A stretch of DNA of 9,415 nucleotides, from NCBI GenBank assembly GCA_020434645.1, contig JAGRAK010000055.1, positions 1-9,415 of the forward strand, in the 5' to 3' direction. Each line of letters begins with the position of its first letter. Position 1 is the first letter of the stretch. The stretch is from Bdellovibrionales bacterium (GTDB lineage Bacteria; Bdellovibrionota; Bdellovibrionia; Bdellovibrionales; UBA1609). Shown in pieces: positions 1-7,368 of this stretch. The translations under genes were made by a program, and so were the position numbers. The notes below the pieces were generated by a model. It had not been told where the DNA came from, made no database searches, and saw only the letters and a program-made list of their open reading frames with translations.

Positions 1-91
1 CAACGGGTTCGCTCACCTGACATTTAACTGTTTTTGCAAAGACAGTTTGTGAAATAGATAAAAACAATAAACCCACGATTATTTTGTTCAT
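1..91 (-). CDS. Secreted protein, N-terminal fragment (runs off window edge)
   Basis: Only the first 30 codons are in the window, reading leftward from an ATG at 91-89. The start is well supported: a strong Shine-Dalgarno AAGGAG (98-103 on the plus strand as ctcctt) lies 6 nt upstream. The encoded N-terminus is a textbook Sec signal peptide: Lys3, a hydrophobic core IIVGLLFLSIS, and a likely signal peptidase I site after VFA (residue 19). The mature protein would begin KTVKCQVSEPV, with an early cysteine. The cysteine is five residues past the site and there is no lipobox, so it is probably not a lipoprotein. The function cannot be told from this fragment. It is divergently oriented to the DUF1275 gene. 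Confidence 0.8.
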   Translation of the reverse strand, partial: MNKIIVGLLFLSISQTVFAKTVKCQVSEPV

Positions 92-280
92 TAAAATCTC
101 CTTGAAACTTTCGCTTTCAGCAAGATTTTCATTAAATCCCGACAGCATTGAACTGACGGCAAGTCATGGCGTGCCAGCCTTCAACTTCAAGCAAATGCGG
201 GGGCAGGTGCAAGCTTAAACATAGTCACCTATGTAAATTATTGTAGACGCCGAAAGTTCAAAGAGTAGAATAAACACTCT
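92..280. promoter_or_regulatory. Divergent intergenic region with short inverted repeat
   Basis: This 189-bp non-coding stretch lies between two divergently transcribed genes and must hold both promoters. I could not assign convincing -35/-10 boxes on either strand. The clearest structure is a perfect inverted repeat ACATAG-TCAC-CTATGT at 219-234 (6-bp arms, 4-nt centre), 46 bp before the ATG of the plus-strand gene. It could be an operator for a dimeric regulator or a small leader hairpin. A weaker repeat, AGAGT/ACTCT (262-266 and 276-280), directly precedes that ATG. Confidence 0.4.
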
Positions 281-1030
281 ATGATATTTGGTAGCCAAAA
301 CATTTCGACCTACAGTAAAAGCAACATGTTCATCTGGCTGACTTTGGCATTTCAAGCGGGCCTTCTTAATATGGGTGGATTTTTGTCATGCCGAAGCTTT
401 GTCTCTCATGTCACTGGCTTTGCGACTCTTGCAAGCCTTGAAATAGAATCTGGCAAATTTAGCCACGGCTTCGGTCTTATCGCCATGCTCTTTGCGTTCT
501 TATTTGGCGCCATGATGAGCGGAGTTTTAGTTGATCTGCGCTTGAAACTGAATAAGAAACCCAAATACTATTTAATTTTTGGATTCTTATTTTTTATCAC
601 TCTATTGATAACCGTTGGCGGGTTTAATAATCTATTTGGAGCCTACGGCAACCCGCTCAGTGATTTTCGCGGCTATAGCCTTGTCACTTTACTCTGCTTC
701 ACTTGTGGTGTTCAAAACGGCACAATTACACTTGTTTCAAAATCAATTGTTCGCACCACTCACCTCACCGGCATTACGACCGATCTCGGAATTGGCCTTG
801 TGCGTGTATTAAATCGAAAAAGATTAGTTAATATTGAAAACGAAGGCCGCGCCAACGCAATGCGAATTGGCATCATTCTATTTTTTATCATTGGCTCACT
901 TGCTGGTGTGCCTATATTTCACAAATTTGAATTTCGCGGGTTTATATTTCCGTGCTTAATTTCAGCAAGCCTATTTGCAATTACGTTTTATTTTCAAGTA
1001 TTGCGCCCGAGAGAAACACACAAGTCATAA
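281..1030 (+). CDS. DUF1275 (YoaK-type) multi-pass inner-membrane protein
   Basis: This 249-aa protein is hydrophobic throughout, with about six predicted membrane segments (roughly residues 16-36, 63-85, 96-113, 131-150, 194-212 and 221-241). Two blocks match the DUF1275/YoaK family: the early GGF..C.SFVSHVTGFATLAS region (about 32-52), equivalent to the family's GG..DA..F....TGN pattern, and CGVQNGTITLVSKSIVRTTH followed by LTG..TDLG (about 142-170). The family is uncharacterised; transport or a membrane-sensor role has only been guessed. The start is uncertain. The ATG at 281 has only a distant AAGAG (261-265), while an in-frame ATG at 326 would begin right at the first membrane segment. 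The gene ends 1 nt from the convergent small gene. It is the only complete gene on the plus strand and is probably monocistronic. Confidence 0.8.
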   Translation: MIFGSQNISTYSKSNMFIWLTLAFQAGLLNMGGFLSCRSFVSHVTGFATLASLEIESGKFSHGFGLIAMLFAFLFGAMMSGVLVDLRLKLNKKPKYYLIFGFLFFITLLITVGGFNNLFGAYGNPLSDFRGYSLVTLLCFTCGVQNGTITLVSKSIVRTTHLTGITTDLGIGLVRVLNRKRLVNIENEGRANAMRIGIILFFIIGSLAGVPIFHKFEFRGFIFPCLISASLFAITFYFQVLRPRETHKS

Positions 1031-1031
1031 T

Positions 1032-1340
1032 TTATTTTTTATTCTTGTTCATACGAGAATTTAAACTTTCTTTGATTCTACTGAGATTCATAAGCAACTC
1101 TTCTGTACGCAGAGCTGAGGAATCTTTATGACCAAGTAAAGGCTCAATTTCTTCTGTTATCACCTTATAGGCAAGCTTAAGATCACCCTTTGCCTCGGCG
1201 GCTTGGTACTTCATTGAAAGTGCGCTTAAACAGCTCTGCCGCTCCTCAACCGTTTTCTGCGGGCGTTTAGCACACGACCCTGTTTGTGCCTGTACACATA
1301 AAGGAGCAAACAAAATGATAAATAGTAAAAAGCGAACCAC
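1032..1340 (-). CDS. Small secreted protein, hypothetical (GTG start)
   Basis: I place the start at the GTG at 1340-1338, giving 102 aa. The longer reading from an ATG at 1397 would overlap the end of icmF by 44 nt and add 19 residues with no signal-peptide character. From the GTG, the protein opens MVRFLLFIILFAPLCVQA, a clear Sec signal peptide with cleavage likely after residue 18. A purine-rich GGGGG (1345-1349) lies 4 nt upstream, and the start is 13 nt past the icmF stop. The mature part is about 84 residues, charged and mostly helical by eye, with two cysteines (Cys23, Cys37) that could form a disulfide in the periplasm. Cys15 lies within the hydrophobic core and lacks a good lipobox. 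It ends in a basic tail, NKNKK. I recognise no family. It is probably co-transcribed as the last gene of the icmF operon. Confidence 0.65.
   Translation of the reverse strand: MVRFLLFIILFAPLCVQAQTGSCAKRPQKTVEERQSCLSALSMKYQAAEAKGDLKLAYKVITEEIEPLLGHKDSSALRTEELLMNLSRIKESLNSRMNKNKK
1041..1060 (+). terminator. Possible weak terminator hairpin for the DUF1275 gene
   Basis: ATTCTTGT-TCAT-ACGAGAAT can form an 8-bp stem (one T.G pair) with a 4-nt loop, starting 10 nt after the stop at 1030. It is followed by the T-rich run ttaaactttcttt. The stem is AT-rich and the T-tract is interrupted, so termination would be inefficient. It lies inside the last codons of the convergent small gene, because there is only 1 nt between the two genes. 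In the minus direction the hairpin is followed by A residues and would not terminate. Confidence 0.25.
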
Positions 1341-1353
1341 AAGACCCCCAAAG

Positions 1354-4300
1354 CTAAATATTTCGACGGTACTTTCCGCCTGCATCAAAAAGGGCATGAG
1401 TCATTTGATAGAGCGTGCAGTGGCGCGCGGCCGACATAAGGGCTGAAAATATATTCTCCCCGGCAAGCGCTGCCCGTTTTAAATTCTCTAGTTCACGAGC
1501 GGCATCAGCAGCATGATCTTTTTTAAATTGATTGGTACGATCAAGACAGAGCTTTTTTTCTTCAGGTGTAGCGCGCGCCATTTCAATTTTAGGTGGCACA
1601 TAATCTGCCGCCTGTTTTTTAGGGTCTAAGAAGGTATTGACCCCTACAATTGGCAACTCTCCTGAATGTTTCAAAGATTCATAATAAAGCGATTCTTCTT
1701 GTATTTTACCACGCTGATACTGAGTCTCCATTGCACCCAATACTCCGCCGCGCGCATTGATCTTTAAAAATTCTTCGAGCACGGCCTCTTCAACTTGATC
1801 TGTGAGCCACTCAAGAAAGTAACTCCCCTGCATGGGGTTTTCATTTTGAGTTTGGCCAAACTCTTTATTGATAACCATTTGAATGGCTTGCGCGCGCCGA
1901 ACAGAAGCCTCAGTTGGAGTTGTAATCGCTTCATCAAAGGCATTGGTGTGAAGCGAGTTGCAATTGTCATTGATCGCAATGAGCGCCTGCAAAGTTGTTC
2001 GAATATCATTAAAATCAATTTCTTGCGCGTGAAGCGAACGACCCGATGTCTGAATGTGATATTTTAATTTTTGCGAGCGATCATTGCCGTGATAAAGATC
2101 ACGAATGGCCACGGCCCATATTCTTCGCGCTACGCGCCCTATAACATTGTATTCAGGGTCTAGCCCGTTACTGAAGAAGAACGAAAGGTTTGGTGCAAAG
2201 TCATCAATATTGAGCCCTCGCGAGCGATAGTACTCAACAAAAGTAAACGCATTTGAAAGCGTAAACGCGAGTTGTGAAATTGGGTTCGCACCAGCTTCGG
2301 CAATATGGTAACCCGATATAGAAACTGAATAAAAATTTCTGATTTCGTGTTCTATAAAATAAGTTTGCACATCACCCATCATTTTAAGAGCGAAATCGAC
2401 AGAGAATATACAAGTGTTCTGCCCCTGATCTTCTTTTAAAATATCAGCCTGCACCGTCCCGCGCACCTTTGAAATAGTTTGCGCTTCAACGTCTTTACGT
2501 TCTTCTAATGTAAGTTTACGTTTTATTTCTTTTTCTTTTTTCTCTACCTGTTGATCAATGGCCGTGTTCATAAAAAAAGCAAGAATCATCGGCGCTGGCC
2601 CATTAATCGTCATCGATACAGAAGTTTTGGGGTCACATAAATCAAATCCTGCATAGAGACGCTTCATGTCGTCTAGAGTAGAAATACTCACACCACTCTC
2701 GCCGACTTTGCCGTAAATATCAGGGCGCAAATCAGGGTCATGGCCATAAAGCGTGACACTATCAAAAGCAGTAGACAGACGCTTAACTGGAAGATCATGA
2801 GAGAGATAATGAAATCGCTTATTGGTACGCTCTGCCGGACCTTCGCCGGCAAACATTCGAATAGGATCTTCTTCTTGCCGCTTCAGCGGAAAAACACCGG
2901 CTGTAAACGGAAATTCCCCCGGAACATTTTCTAAAGCTAAATATCGAAAACGGTCTCCCCAATCTGAAATTTGTGGCACTGATACTCGAGGTATTTCAAG
3001 ACCACTAAGGGACTTTTTTGTCATGCTCTGCTTGATTTCTTTACCACGCACAGAGTACGAGAGCTCTTTTTGACTGTAGCGCTTTTGCAGATCTTCAAAA
3101 CCAGTGAGAGCTTGCCACTCCCCATCGGTGAATTTTTTCTTTAATTTCAATTCTTCAGTTTTAAAATTCTGTTCAGACACGTAATCATCAGCGCCTTTAA
3201 CATTCTTATTTACTATTACGTTCTTTTTGACTAAATCAAGTGCATACAGTGTAGAAGCGGCCTCTGCCTTTTCTTCAACATTTCTTTTATAAGCTCTTAA
3301 AGTGGATACAATTTCGGCTAAATAATTTTGTCTTTCAACAGGAACAATAGTTTGTTTTTCTGTGCCACGCATGAGTTCTGCCGCGTTTTTAGGCTCCCAC
3401 TTCTCACCCAGTAGCTCGACTAAATTAAAGAACAGACCATTCACGCCACTATCATTAAAATTTGATGCTTGCGTGAGATGCACAGGGACAGGTTTGTCAT
3501 CATGAAATAGTTTGCGGGTTCTTTTATACTGCTTAATTACATCGCGATGAGCGTCATCGGCGCCTCTGCGATCGGCTTTGTTGATCGCAATGAGACTTGC
3601 GTAATCAATCATATCAATTTTTTCAAGCTGCGATTGAGCACCAAATTCTGACGTCATGACATAAAGGCTAATATCACAAACATCTAAAATAGCCGAACTA
3701 CCCTGACCGATGCCTGAAGTCTCAGCAATTAATAAATCAAAATTAAGTTCTTTTAAAGCGGCTAGGCTTTCAGGTAAAGACATTGAAATCTCTTTACCTG
3801 ATCCGCGAGAGGCCATCGAGCGCATAAATACACCCGGGCGAGAAAGAGAGTTCATACGAATTCTGTCGCCGAGTAACCCTCCACCTGTTTTTTGCTTTGA
3901 TGGATCTACACAAACCACTCCAATTTTAACTTCAGGATACACATTTAAAAATCTTTGAATCAGCTCATCAACAAGACTTGACTTACCCGCACCACCGGTG
4001 CCGGTTACGCCGAGTACCACTGGCGGCTTATCACTTTTACGTGAAAAGTTTGACAACCAGCCACGATACGAATCGATTAATGGTTTAAATTGAGAGTTCG
4101 TCAGACTTTGCTCAACACTCGAAATGAGCAAACCCAAATTGCGATGCGGAATCGGATTTGCTTTAAAAAATTCTGGTGTTTTTGCTTCAGAATATTTTTG
4201 CGAAGCCTCTAGCAAATCAAAATCACAAGATTTCACAATCAGTTCGATCATCCCCTCGAGCCCCATACGTCGACCATCATCGGGATGAAAAACATAGTCT

Positions 4301-4632
4301 ATACCGTAGGCTTCAAGTTCAGACTTTTCTTCATGAACAATGACCCCGCCACCGCCGCCAAATATTTTCACATAAGGCGCACCCGCTTCATTCAGAAGAT
4401 CGCGCATAAATTTAAAGTATTCCATGTGCCCGCCCTGATAAGAGCTGATGCAAATACCTTGAGCCCCCTCTTGAAGGGCTGCGACGACTACATCTTCAAC
4501 TGAACGATTATGACCGAGATGAATCACCTCAGCACCCATATCTTGCAGAATTCGGCGCATAATATTAATGCTCGCATCATGCCCATCAAACAAAGAGGCT
4601 GCCGTTATGATTCGAACATTATTTTTGAGCAT
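1354..4632 (-). CDS. icmF: Fused isobutyryl-CoA mutase, adenosylcobalamin-dependent (IcmF)
   Basis: IcmF converts isobutyryl-CoA to butyryl-CoA reversibly, using coenzyme B12, with a built-in G-protein chaperone. All 1092 residues fit the family architecture. The N-terminal B12 domain (about 1-135) has DGHDAS with His18 as the lower cobalt ligand, SSYQGGH (64-70) and a GGGGG loop (92-96). A MeaB-like GTPase domain (about 200-410) has Walker A GTGGAGKSS (211-219), DPSKQKTGGG (243-252), ETSGIGQ (304-310) and NKAD (351-354). A linker of about 130 residues leads to the mutase barrel (about 550-1092). Substrate-pocket residues are of the isobutyryl type: RMF with Phe594 and GQN with Gln738, where methylmalonyl-CoA mutases have Tyr and Arg. 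The catalytic His is His776 in SGYH. The ATG has an AGGA Shine-Dalgarno 6 nt upstream (4639-4642). The hydratase gene ends 17 nt earlier, so co-transcription is expected. No damage is visible. Confidence 0.96.
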   Translation of the reverse strand: MLKNNVRIITAASLFDGHDASINIMRRILQDMGAEVIHLGHNRSVEDVVVAALQEGAQGICISSYQGGHMEYFKFMRDLLNEAGAPYVKIFGGGGGVIVHEEKSELEAYGIDYVFHPDDGRRMGLEGMIELIVKSCDFDLLEASQKYSEAKTPEFFKANPIPHRNLGLLISSVEQSLTNSQFKPLIDSYRGWLSNFSRKSDKPPVVLGVTGTGGAGKSSLVDELIQRFLNVYPEVKIGVVCVDPSKQKTGGGLLGDRIRMNSLSRPGVFMRSMASRGSGKEISMSLPESLAALKELNFDLLIAETSGIGQGSSAILDVCDISLYVMTSEFGAQSQLEKIDMIDYASLIAINKADRRGADDAHRDVIKQYKRTRKLFHDDKPVPVHLTQASNFNDSGVNGLFFNLVELLGEKWEPKNAAELMRGTEKQTIVPVERQNYLAEIVSTLRAYKRNVEEKAEAASTLYALDLVKKNVIVNKNVKGADDYVSEQNFKTEELKLKKKFTDGEWQALTGFEDLQKRYSQKELSYSVRGKEIKQSMTKKSLSGLEIPRVSVPQISDWGDRFRYLALENVPGEFPFTAGVFPLKRQEEDPIRMFAGEGPAERTNKRFHYLSHDLPVKRLSTAFDSVTLYGHDPDLRPDIYGKVGESGVSISTLDDMKRLYAGFDLCDPKTSVSMTINGPAPMILAFFMNTAIDQQVEKKEKEIKRKLTLEERKDVEAQTISKVRGTVQADILKEDQGQNTCIFSVDFALKMMGDVQTYFIEHEIRNFYSVSISGYHIAEAGANPISQLAFTLSNAFTFVEYYRSRGLNIDDFAPNLSFFFSNGLDPEYNVIGRVARRIWAVAIRDLYHGNDRSQKLKYHIQTSGRSLHAQEIDFNDIRTTLQALIAINDNCNSLHTNAFDEAITTPTEASVRRAQAIQMVINKEFGQTQNENPMQGSYFLEWLTDQVEEAVLEEFLKINARGGVLGAMETQYQRGKIQEESLYYESLKHSGELPIVGVNTFLDPKKQAADYVPPKIEMARATPEEKKLCLDRTNQFKKDHAADAARELENLKRAALAGENIFSALMSAARHCTLYQMTHALFDAGGKYRRNI

Positions 4633-4649
4633 GCAGGTTCCTATAAGTA

Positions 4650-5429
4650 TTAGTCGTTAAAATTTGGCGCGCGCTTTTCTAAAAATGCAGCTACACCTTC
4701 TTTTTTATCAGCTGATGCAAAAACTTCTGCAAATAGCTTAGCTTCTAAGCTCATGCCAGCTGTTTGATCTAGATCATAACCTTGATTAATTGATTTTTTT
4801 GCCAAAGCGACCCCAAGTGGGCTTCGCTTTGAAATTGAAGCGGCGAGCTTCAAGCAAGTTGGTATCAACTCAGTAGGATCAGTCACCATAGTGACAAGCC
4901 CCCAAATTGCACATTGATCAGCGGTGAAAACATCACCAGTCAATGTCATCATACGCGCCACACCCTTACCGCAATAGCGAGCAAGGCGCTGTGTGCCGCC
5001 ATATCCCGGTATCAAGCCTAATGAAACTTCTGGTAGCCCAAGTTTTGCTGTTTTAGTAGCCACAATAAAATCACAAGCCATAGCGAGCTCTAAACCACCG
5101 CCGAGGGCAAAGCCATTAACTGCGGCTATCGTCGGTATTGGTAAGTCTTCGATTTCTTGAAATACAATTTGGCCATTTTCAGAAAACTGTTTGGCGTCAG
5201 CAGCGCTGATAGACTCCATCTCTTTAATATCGGCACCGGCAACAAATGCTTTTTCTCCGCTACCTGTCAAAATCAAAGCGCGTAAACCTTTTTCTGACTT
5301 CACTTGTGTTAGAAAACTCTTTAGATCTTGAATCACTTGCGCGTTCAAAGCATTAAGTGCTTTTGGCCGATTAATTGTTAAAATGCCAATATTGCCTTCG
5401 CGTTTAAACTCTAATGTTTCAAAATTCAT
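4650..5429 (-). CDS. Enoyl-CoA hydratase (crotonase family)
   Basis: This 259-aa crotonase-fold enzyme hydrates trans-2-enoyl-CoA to (3S)-hydroxyacyl-CoA; crotonyl-CoA to 3-hydroxybutyryl-CoA is the likely main reaction here. It has the AGADIKEME block (64-72), whose Ala66 and Gly111 would form the oxyanion hole. Both catalytic glutamates of true hydratases are present: Glu114 in GGGLELA and Glu134 in LGLPEVSLGL, followed by PGYGGTQRL (141-149). Length is normal for the family. Its ATG overlaps the stop of the dehydrogenase gene (ATGA, 4 nt shared), and a GAGG Shine-Dalgarno (5437-5440) lies 7 nt upstream, so the two are translationally coupled. It is followed after 17 nt by icmF. Chain-length preference cannot be read from the sequence; short-chain use is inferred from the neighbours. 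Confidence 0.93.
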   Translation of the reverse strand: MNFETLEFKREGNIGILTINRPKALNALNAQVIQDLKSFLTQVKSEKGLRALILTGSGEKAFVAGADIKEMESISAADAKQFSENGQIVFQEIEDLPIPTIAAVNGFALGGGLELAMACDFIVATKTAKLGLPEVSLGLIPGYGGTQRLARYCGKGVARMMTLTGDVFTADQCAIWGLVTMVTDPTELIPTCLKLAASISKRSPLGVALAKKSINQGYDLDQTAGMSLEAKLFAEVFASADKKEGVAAFLEKRAPNFND

Positions 5430-6286
5430 TTTTTCGCCTCATAATTATAAAATCCTTTACCTGATTTGCGACCATACCAACCGGCTTCAACATATTTAAT
5501 CAGCAGTGGGCACGGGCGATACTTCGGGTCACCCAATCCGTCATATAAAACATTTAATATTGCCAGAAGTGTATCGAGCCCAACAAAGTCAGCCAGCTGC
5601 AGTGGGCCCATCGGCTGGTTGGTACCCAGCTTCATAGCATTATCAATATCTTCAACAGAAGCGACACCCTCATATAAAGCGAATATAGCCTCATTGATCA
5701 TCGGGCAAAGTATGCGGTTCACTGCAAAACCCGGCATATCTTTAGCCACTACAAAAGTTTTACCCATGGTCTCTGAAAGAGATTTAACTTGGTTAAAGGT
5801 TTCATCTGAAGTTTGCATACCTCGAATGAGTTCAACGAGAACCATCAGTGGCACTGGATTCATAAAATGCATACCTGCCACTTTTTCAGGACGCTTTGTG
5901 GCTGCCGCAATTTTTGTAATTGAAATGGACGACGTATTTGAACATAAAAGCGCTTCTTTTTTACAGACTTGATCTAAGTCTTTAAAAATTTTTAATTTTA
6001 AATCTACATTTTCAGTCGCGGCCTCAATTACGATGTCTGAATCTTTTTGCGCGGCCATATCTTTTGAAGTTTTAATACGGGCTAAGATTTTTGCCTTTTC
6101 ATCAGCTGGCAAAGCGCCTTTTTTAATGAGTCGGTCGAGACTGTTTTCAATGGTCAACATTCCACGCTTAATTGACTCTTCAGAAATGTCGGTCATTAAA
6201 ACATTTAAGCCCTTCATGGCCGCCACTTGAGCTATGCCATTGCCCATTTGTCCTGCGCCTACTACACCCACAAGTTGAATAGCCAT
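5426..6286 (-). CDS. hbd: 3-hydroxybutyryl-CoA dehydrogenase
   Basis: This 286-aa NAD(P)-dependent 3-hydroxyacyl-CoA dehydrogenase interconverts (3S)-3-hydroxybutyryl-CoA and acetoacetyl-CoA. An N-terminal Rossmann fold carries GVVGAGQMGNGIA (7-19) with an acidic residue (Asp33) at the end of the second strand, favouring NAD(H). The catalytic set is present: Ser119 in SNTSS, His140 in MHFMNPVP, Glu152 in VELIRG and Asn190 in FAVNRI. The C-terminal helical domain has the family block PMGPLQLADFVGLDT (225-239) and ends in GRKSGKGFYNY. It is a short stand-alone form of usual length, not a FadB-type fusion. The start is firm: GAGGAG (6292-6297) lies 5 nt before the ATG, the strongest ribosome-binding site in the cluster. 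It follows a 44-bp AT-rich gap, so it may also be the first gene of its own transcript. Confidence 0.95.
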   Translation of the reverse strand: MAIQLVGVVGAGQMGNGIAQVAAMKGLNVLMTDISEESIKRGMLTIENSLDRLIKKGALPADEKAKILARIKTSKDMAAQKDSDIVIEAATENVDLKLKIFKDLDQVCKKEALLCSNTSSISITKIAAATKRPEKVAGMHFMNPVPLMVLVELIRGMQTSDETFNQVKSLSETMGKTFVVAKDMPGFAVNRILCPMINEAIFALYEGVASVEDIDNAMKLGTNQPMGPLQLADFVGLDTLLAILNVLYDGLGDPKYRPCPLLIKYVEAGWYGRKSGKGFYNYEAKK

Positions 6287-6330
6287 AAATTCTCCTCTGT
6301 ATATATATCTAAATTAAAAATTAAAGTAAC
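6287..6330 (-). promoter_or_regulatory. AT-rich gap with strong RBS; possible internal promoter
   Basis: This is the longest spacer inside the minus-strand run after 9192. Read leftward it is almost pure A/T, with an ATATATAT tract (6301-6308) directly before the GAGGAG ribosome-binding site of hbd. A TTACTT..16 nt..TATATA arrangement can be drawn, but the transcript would then start inside or next to the Shine-Dalgarno, which argues against that exact pair. An internal promoter somewhere in or just upstream of this gap is plausible but not shown. No terminator hairpin was seen here. Confidence 0.3.
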
Positions 6331-7359
6331 TTAGCGGGCGTACGGAGTCAAAAGCCACACGAGGCGCAGCTGGTCGTCAGGGATTTCCCCTGACTCCTCT
6401 ATTGATTTGGTGGCAAGCACTATGACCTGTGATGTCGAATCTGCAGATTTAAACGTCAGGGCTAAGCTCAAGTCAGTCAAAATATCCCCATCGGTCTTGC
6501 GATCAGGATCAAGCTGGTCGTAGCGAAATCCGGCAGTGAAGTTTTTAGATATACTTCGTGTGACCTCAATCATGCTATTGTTGTAGCGACCCTCTTGGCT
6601 ATCCTGCTTCACTTCTCCGCCACCAATTTGCGCCACGATATTCCAGTTTCTAGGGTACCAGTTTAGAAAAAATATCCCGTTGCGCCAAAGAGCCGTCTGA
6701 TTAGGCAATACTCCTGCCAAAGAATTTGTACTCGAAGCCACACTCGACTTCACATAGCCGGTCTGCAAAGATAACTGAGTGCGAAAGTGACGACCATTTG
6801 TAAAACCCCAATTGCCCGATGTCCAAATACGCCCATCAGAAGCCGTATCGATTTCGCCATTGTGAACGACAAGTTCTGTGTAATAGCCATTATTTTCAGT
6901 ATAAAAACTTATACCCTGATCAGTAAGCCCGATAATGCGCTCCGAATAGGGCAAAGCATTATTATAAATATTCTCATGGCTTGCGAGAACGCCGTCATAG
7001 CCAAAATTAAGTGGTATAAGCCCAAACCGAATTCGGCCATATACTCCGAGATATTCAGCATAGGCCATAGAAAAGCCGATTCGATCTACCTGCGCTGCTG
7101 AGTAATACACCGGCAAATTGCGAGAGAGTTCAGAACTCACCTCAACATAGGCCGATAGTTTTTTATTTTTCCGCCAAGACAGACCAAATGCCGAATCTGA
7201 CAAACTAAAGCTAGCCCCTACACTTTCATCAGAAAGAAGCGTGGGTCTGAGTCGCAACATTTCAATAGAAAGGGTTCCCACTGGCTCATCCGCACTGGAG
7301 TTCAGTGAGAATAAAAGTGCAAGTGAGAATAAAGTAACAACTAAGCGATTACAGAACAT
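6331..7359 (-). CDS. Outer-membrane beta-barrel protein (porin-like), unassigned
   Basis: This 342-aa protein has a Sec signal peptide (NRLVVTLFSLALLFSLNSSA, cleavage likely after residue 23). The remainder is rich in alternating polar/hydrophobic strands, aromatic residues and Gly/Asn turns, as in outer-membrane barrels. Stretches such as SAYVEVSSEL (69-78), GVYGRIRFGLIPLNFG (105-120), GISFYTENNGYYTELV (149-164) and FRYDQLDPD (278-286) recall phosphate-selective porin O/P-type barrels, but this is a resemblance only and I assign no substrate. The last strand does not end in the typical aromatic residue. The ATG at 7359 has no good Shine-Dalgarno and lies 9 nt after the acyltransferase stop, so translation is probably coupled. 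Its place between a phospholipid acyltransferase and acyl-CoA enzymes permits, but does not prove, a link to lipid uptake. Confidence 0.7.
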   Translation of the reverse strand: MFCNRLVVTLFSLALLFSLNSSADEPVGTLSIEMLRLRPTLLSDESVGASFSLSDSAFGLSWRKNKKLSAYVEVSSELSRNLPVYYSAAQVDRIGFSMAYAEYLGVYGRIRFGLIPLNFGYDGVLASHENIYNNALPYSERIIGLTDQGISFYTENNGYYTELVVHNGEIDTASDGRIWTSGNWGFTNGRHFRTQLSLQTGYVKSSVASSTNSLAGVLPNQTALWRNGIFFLNWYPRNWNIVAQIGGGEVKQDSQEGRYNNSMIEVTRSISKNFTAGFRYDQLDPDRKTDGDILTDLSLALTFKSADSTSQVIVLATKSIEESGEIPDDQLRLVWLLTPYAR

Positions 7360-7368
7360 ACGATTATT

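Noticed and set aside
1341..1397. N-terminal extension of the small secreted protein from an ATG at 1397
   Set aside because: It overlaps icmF by 44 nt, hides the signal peptide and is less economical than the GTG start at 1340.
1795..2067. Plus-strand and minus-strand open frames within icmF (also around 2740-3073, 3710-3958 and 4285-4503)
   Set aside because: All lie inside the conserved coding sequence of icmF in other frames; none has a motif or a supporting ribosome-binding site.
1354..4632. Methylmalonyl-CoA mutase as the identity of the large mutase
   Set aside because: Domain order (B12-binding, GTPase, mutase) and the Phe594/Gln738 pocket are those of IcmF; methylmalonyl-CoA mutase has Tyr and Arg at these sites and a C-terminal B12 domain.
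5466..5972. 168-aa open frame on the plus strand
   Set aside because: It lies wholly antisense to the well-supported hbd gene, has no ribosome-binding site or recognisable motif, and reads as a shadow frame.
6302..6330. Sigma-70-like promoter TTACTT-16-TATATA for hbd
   Set aside because: Transcription would begin at about 6295, inside the Shine-Dalgarno, so the mRNA would lose most of its ribosome-binding site. The gap is only noted as possibly containing a promoter.
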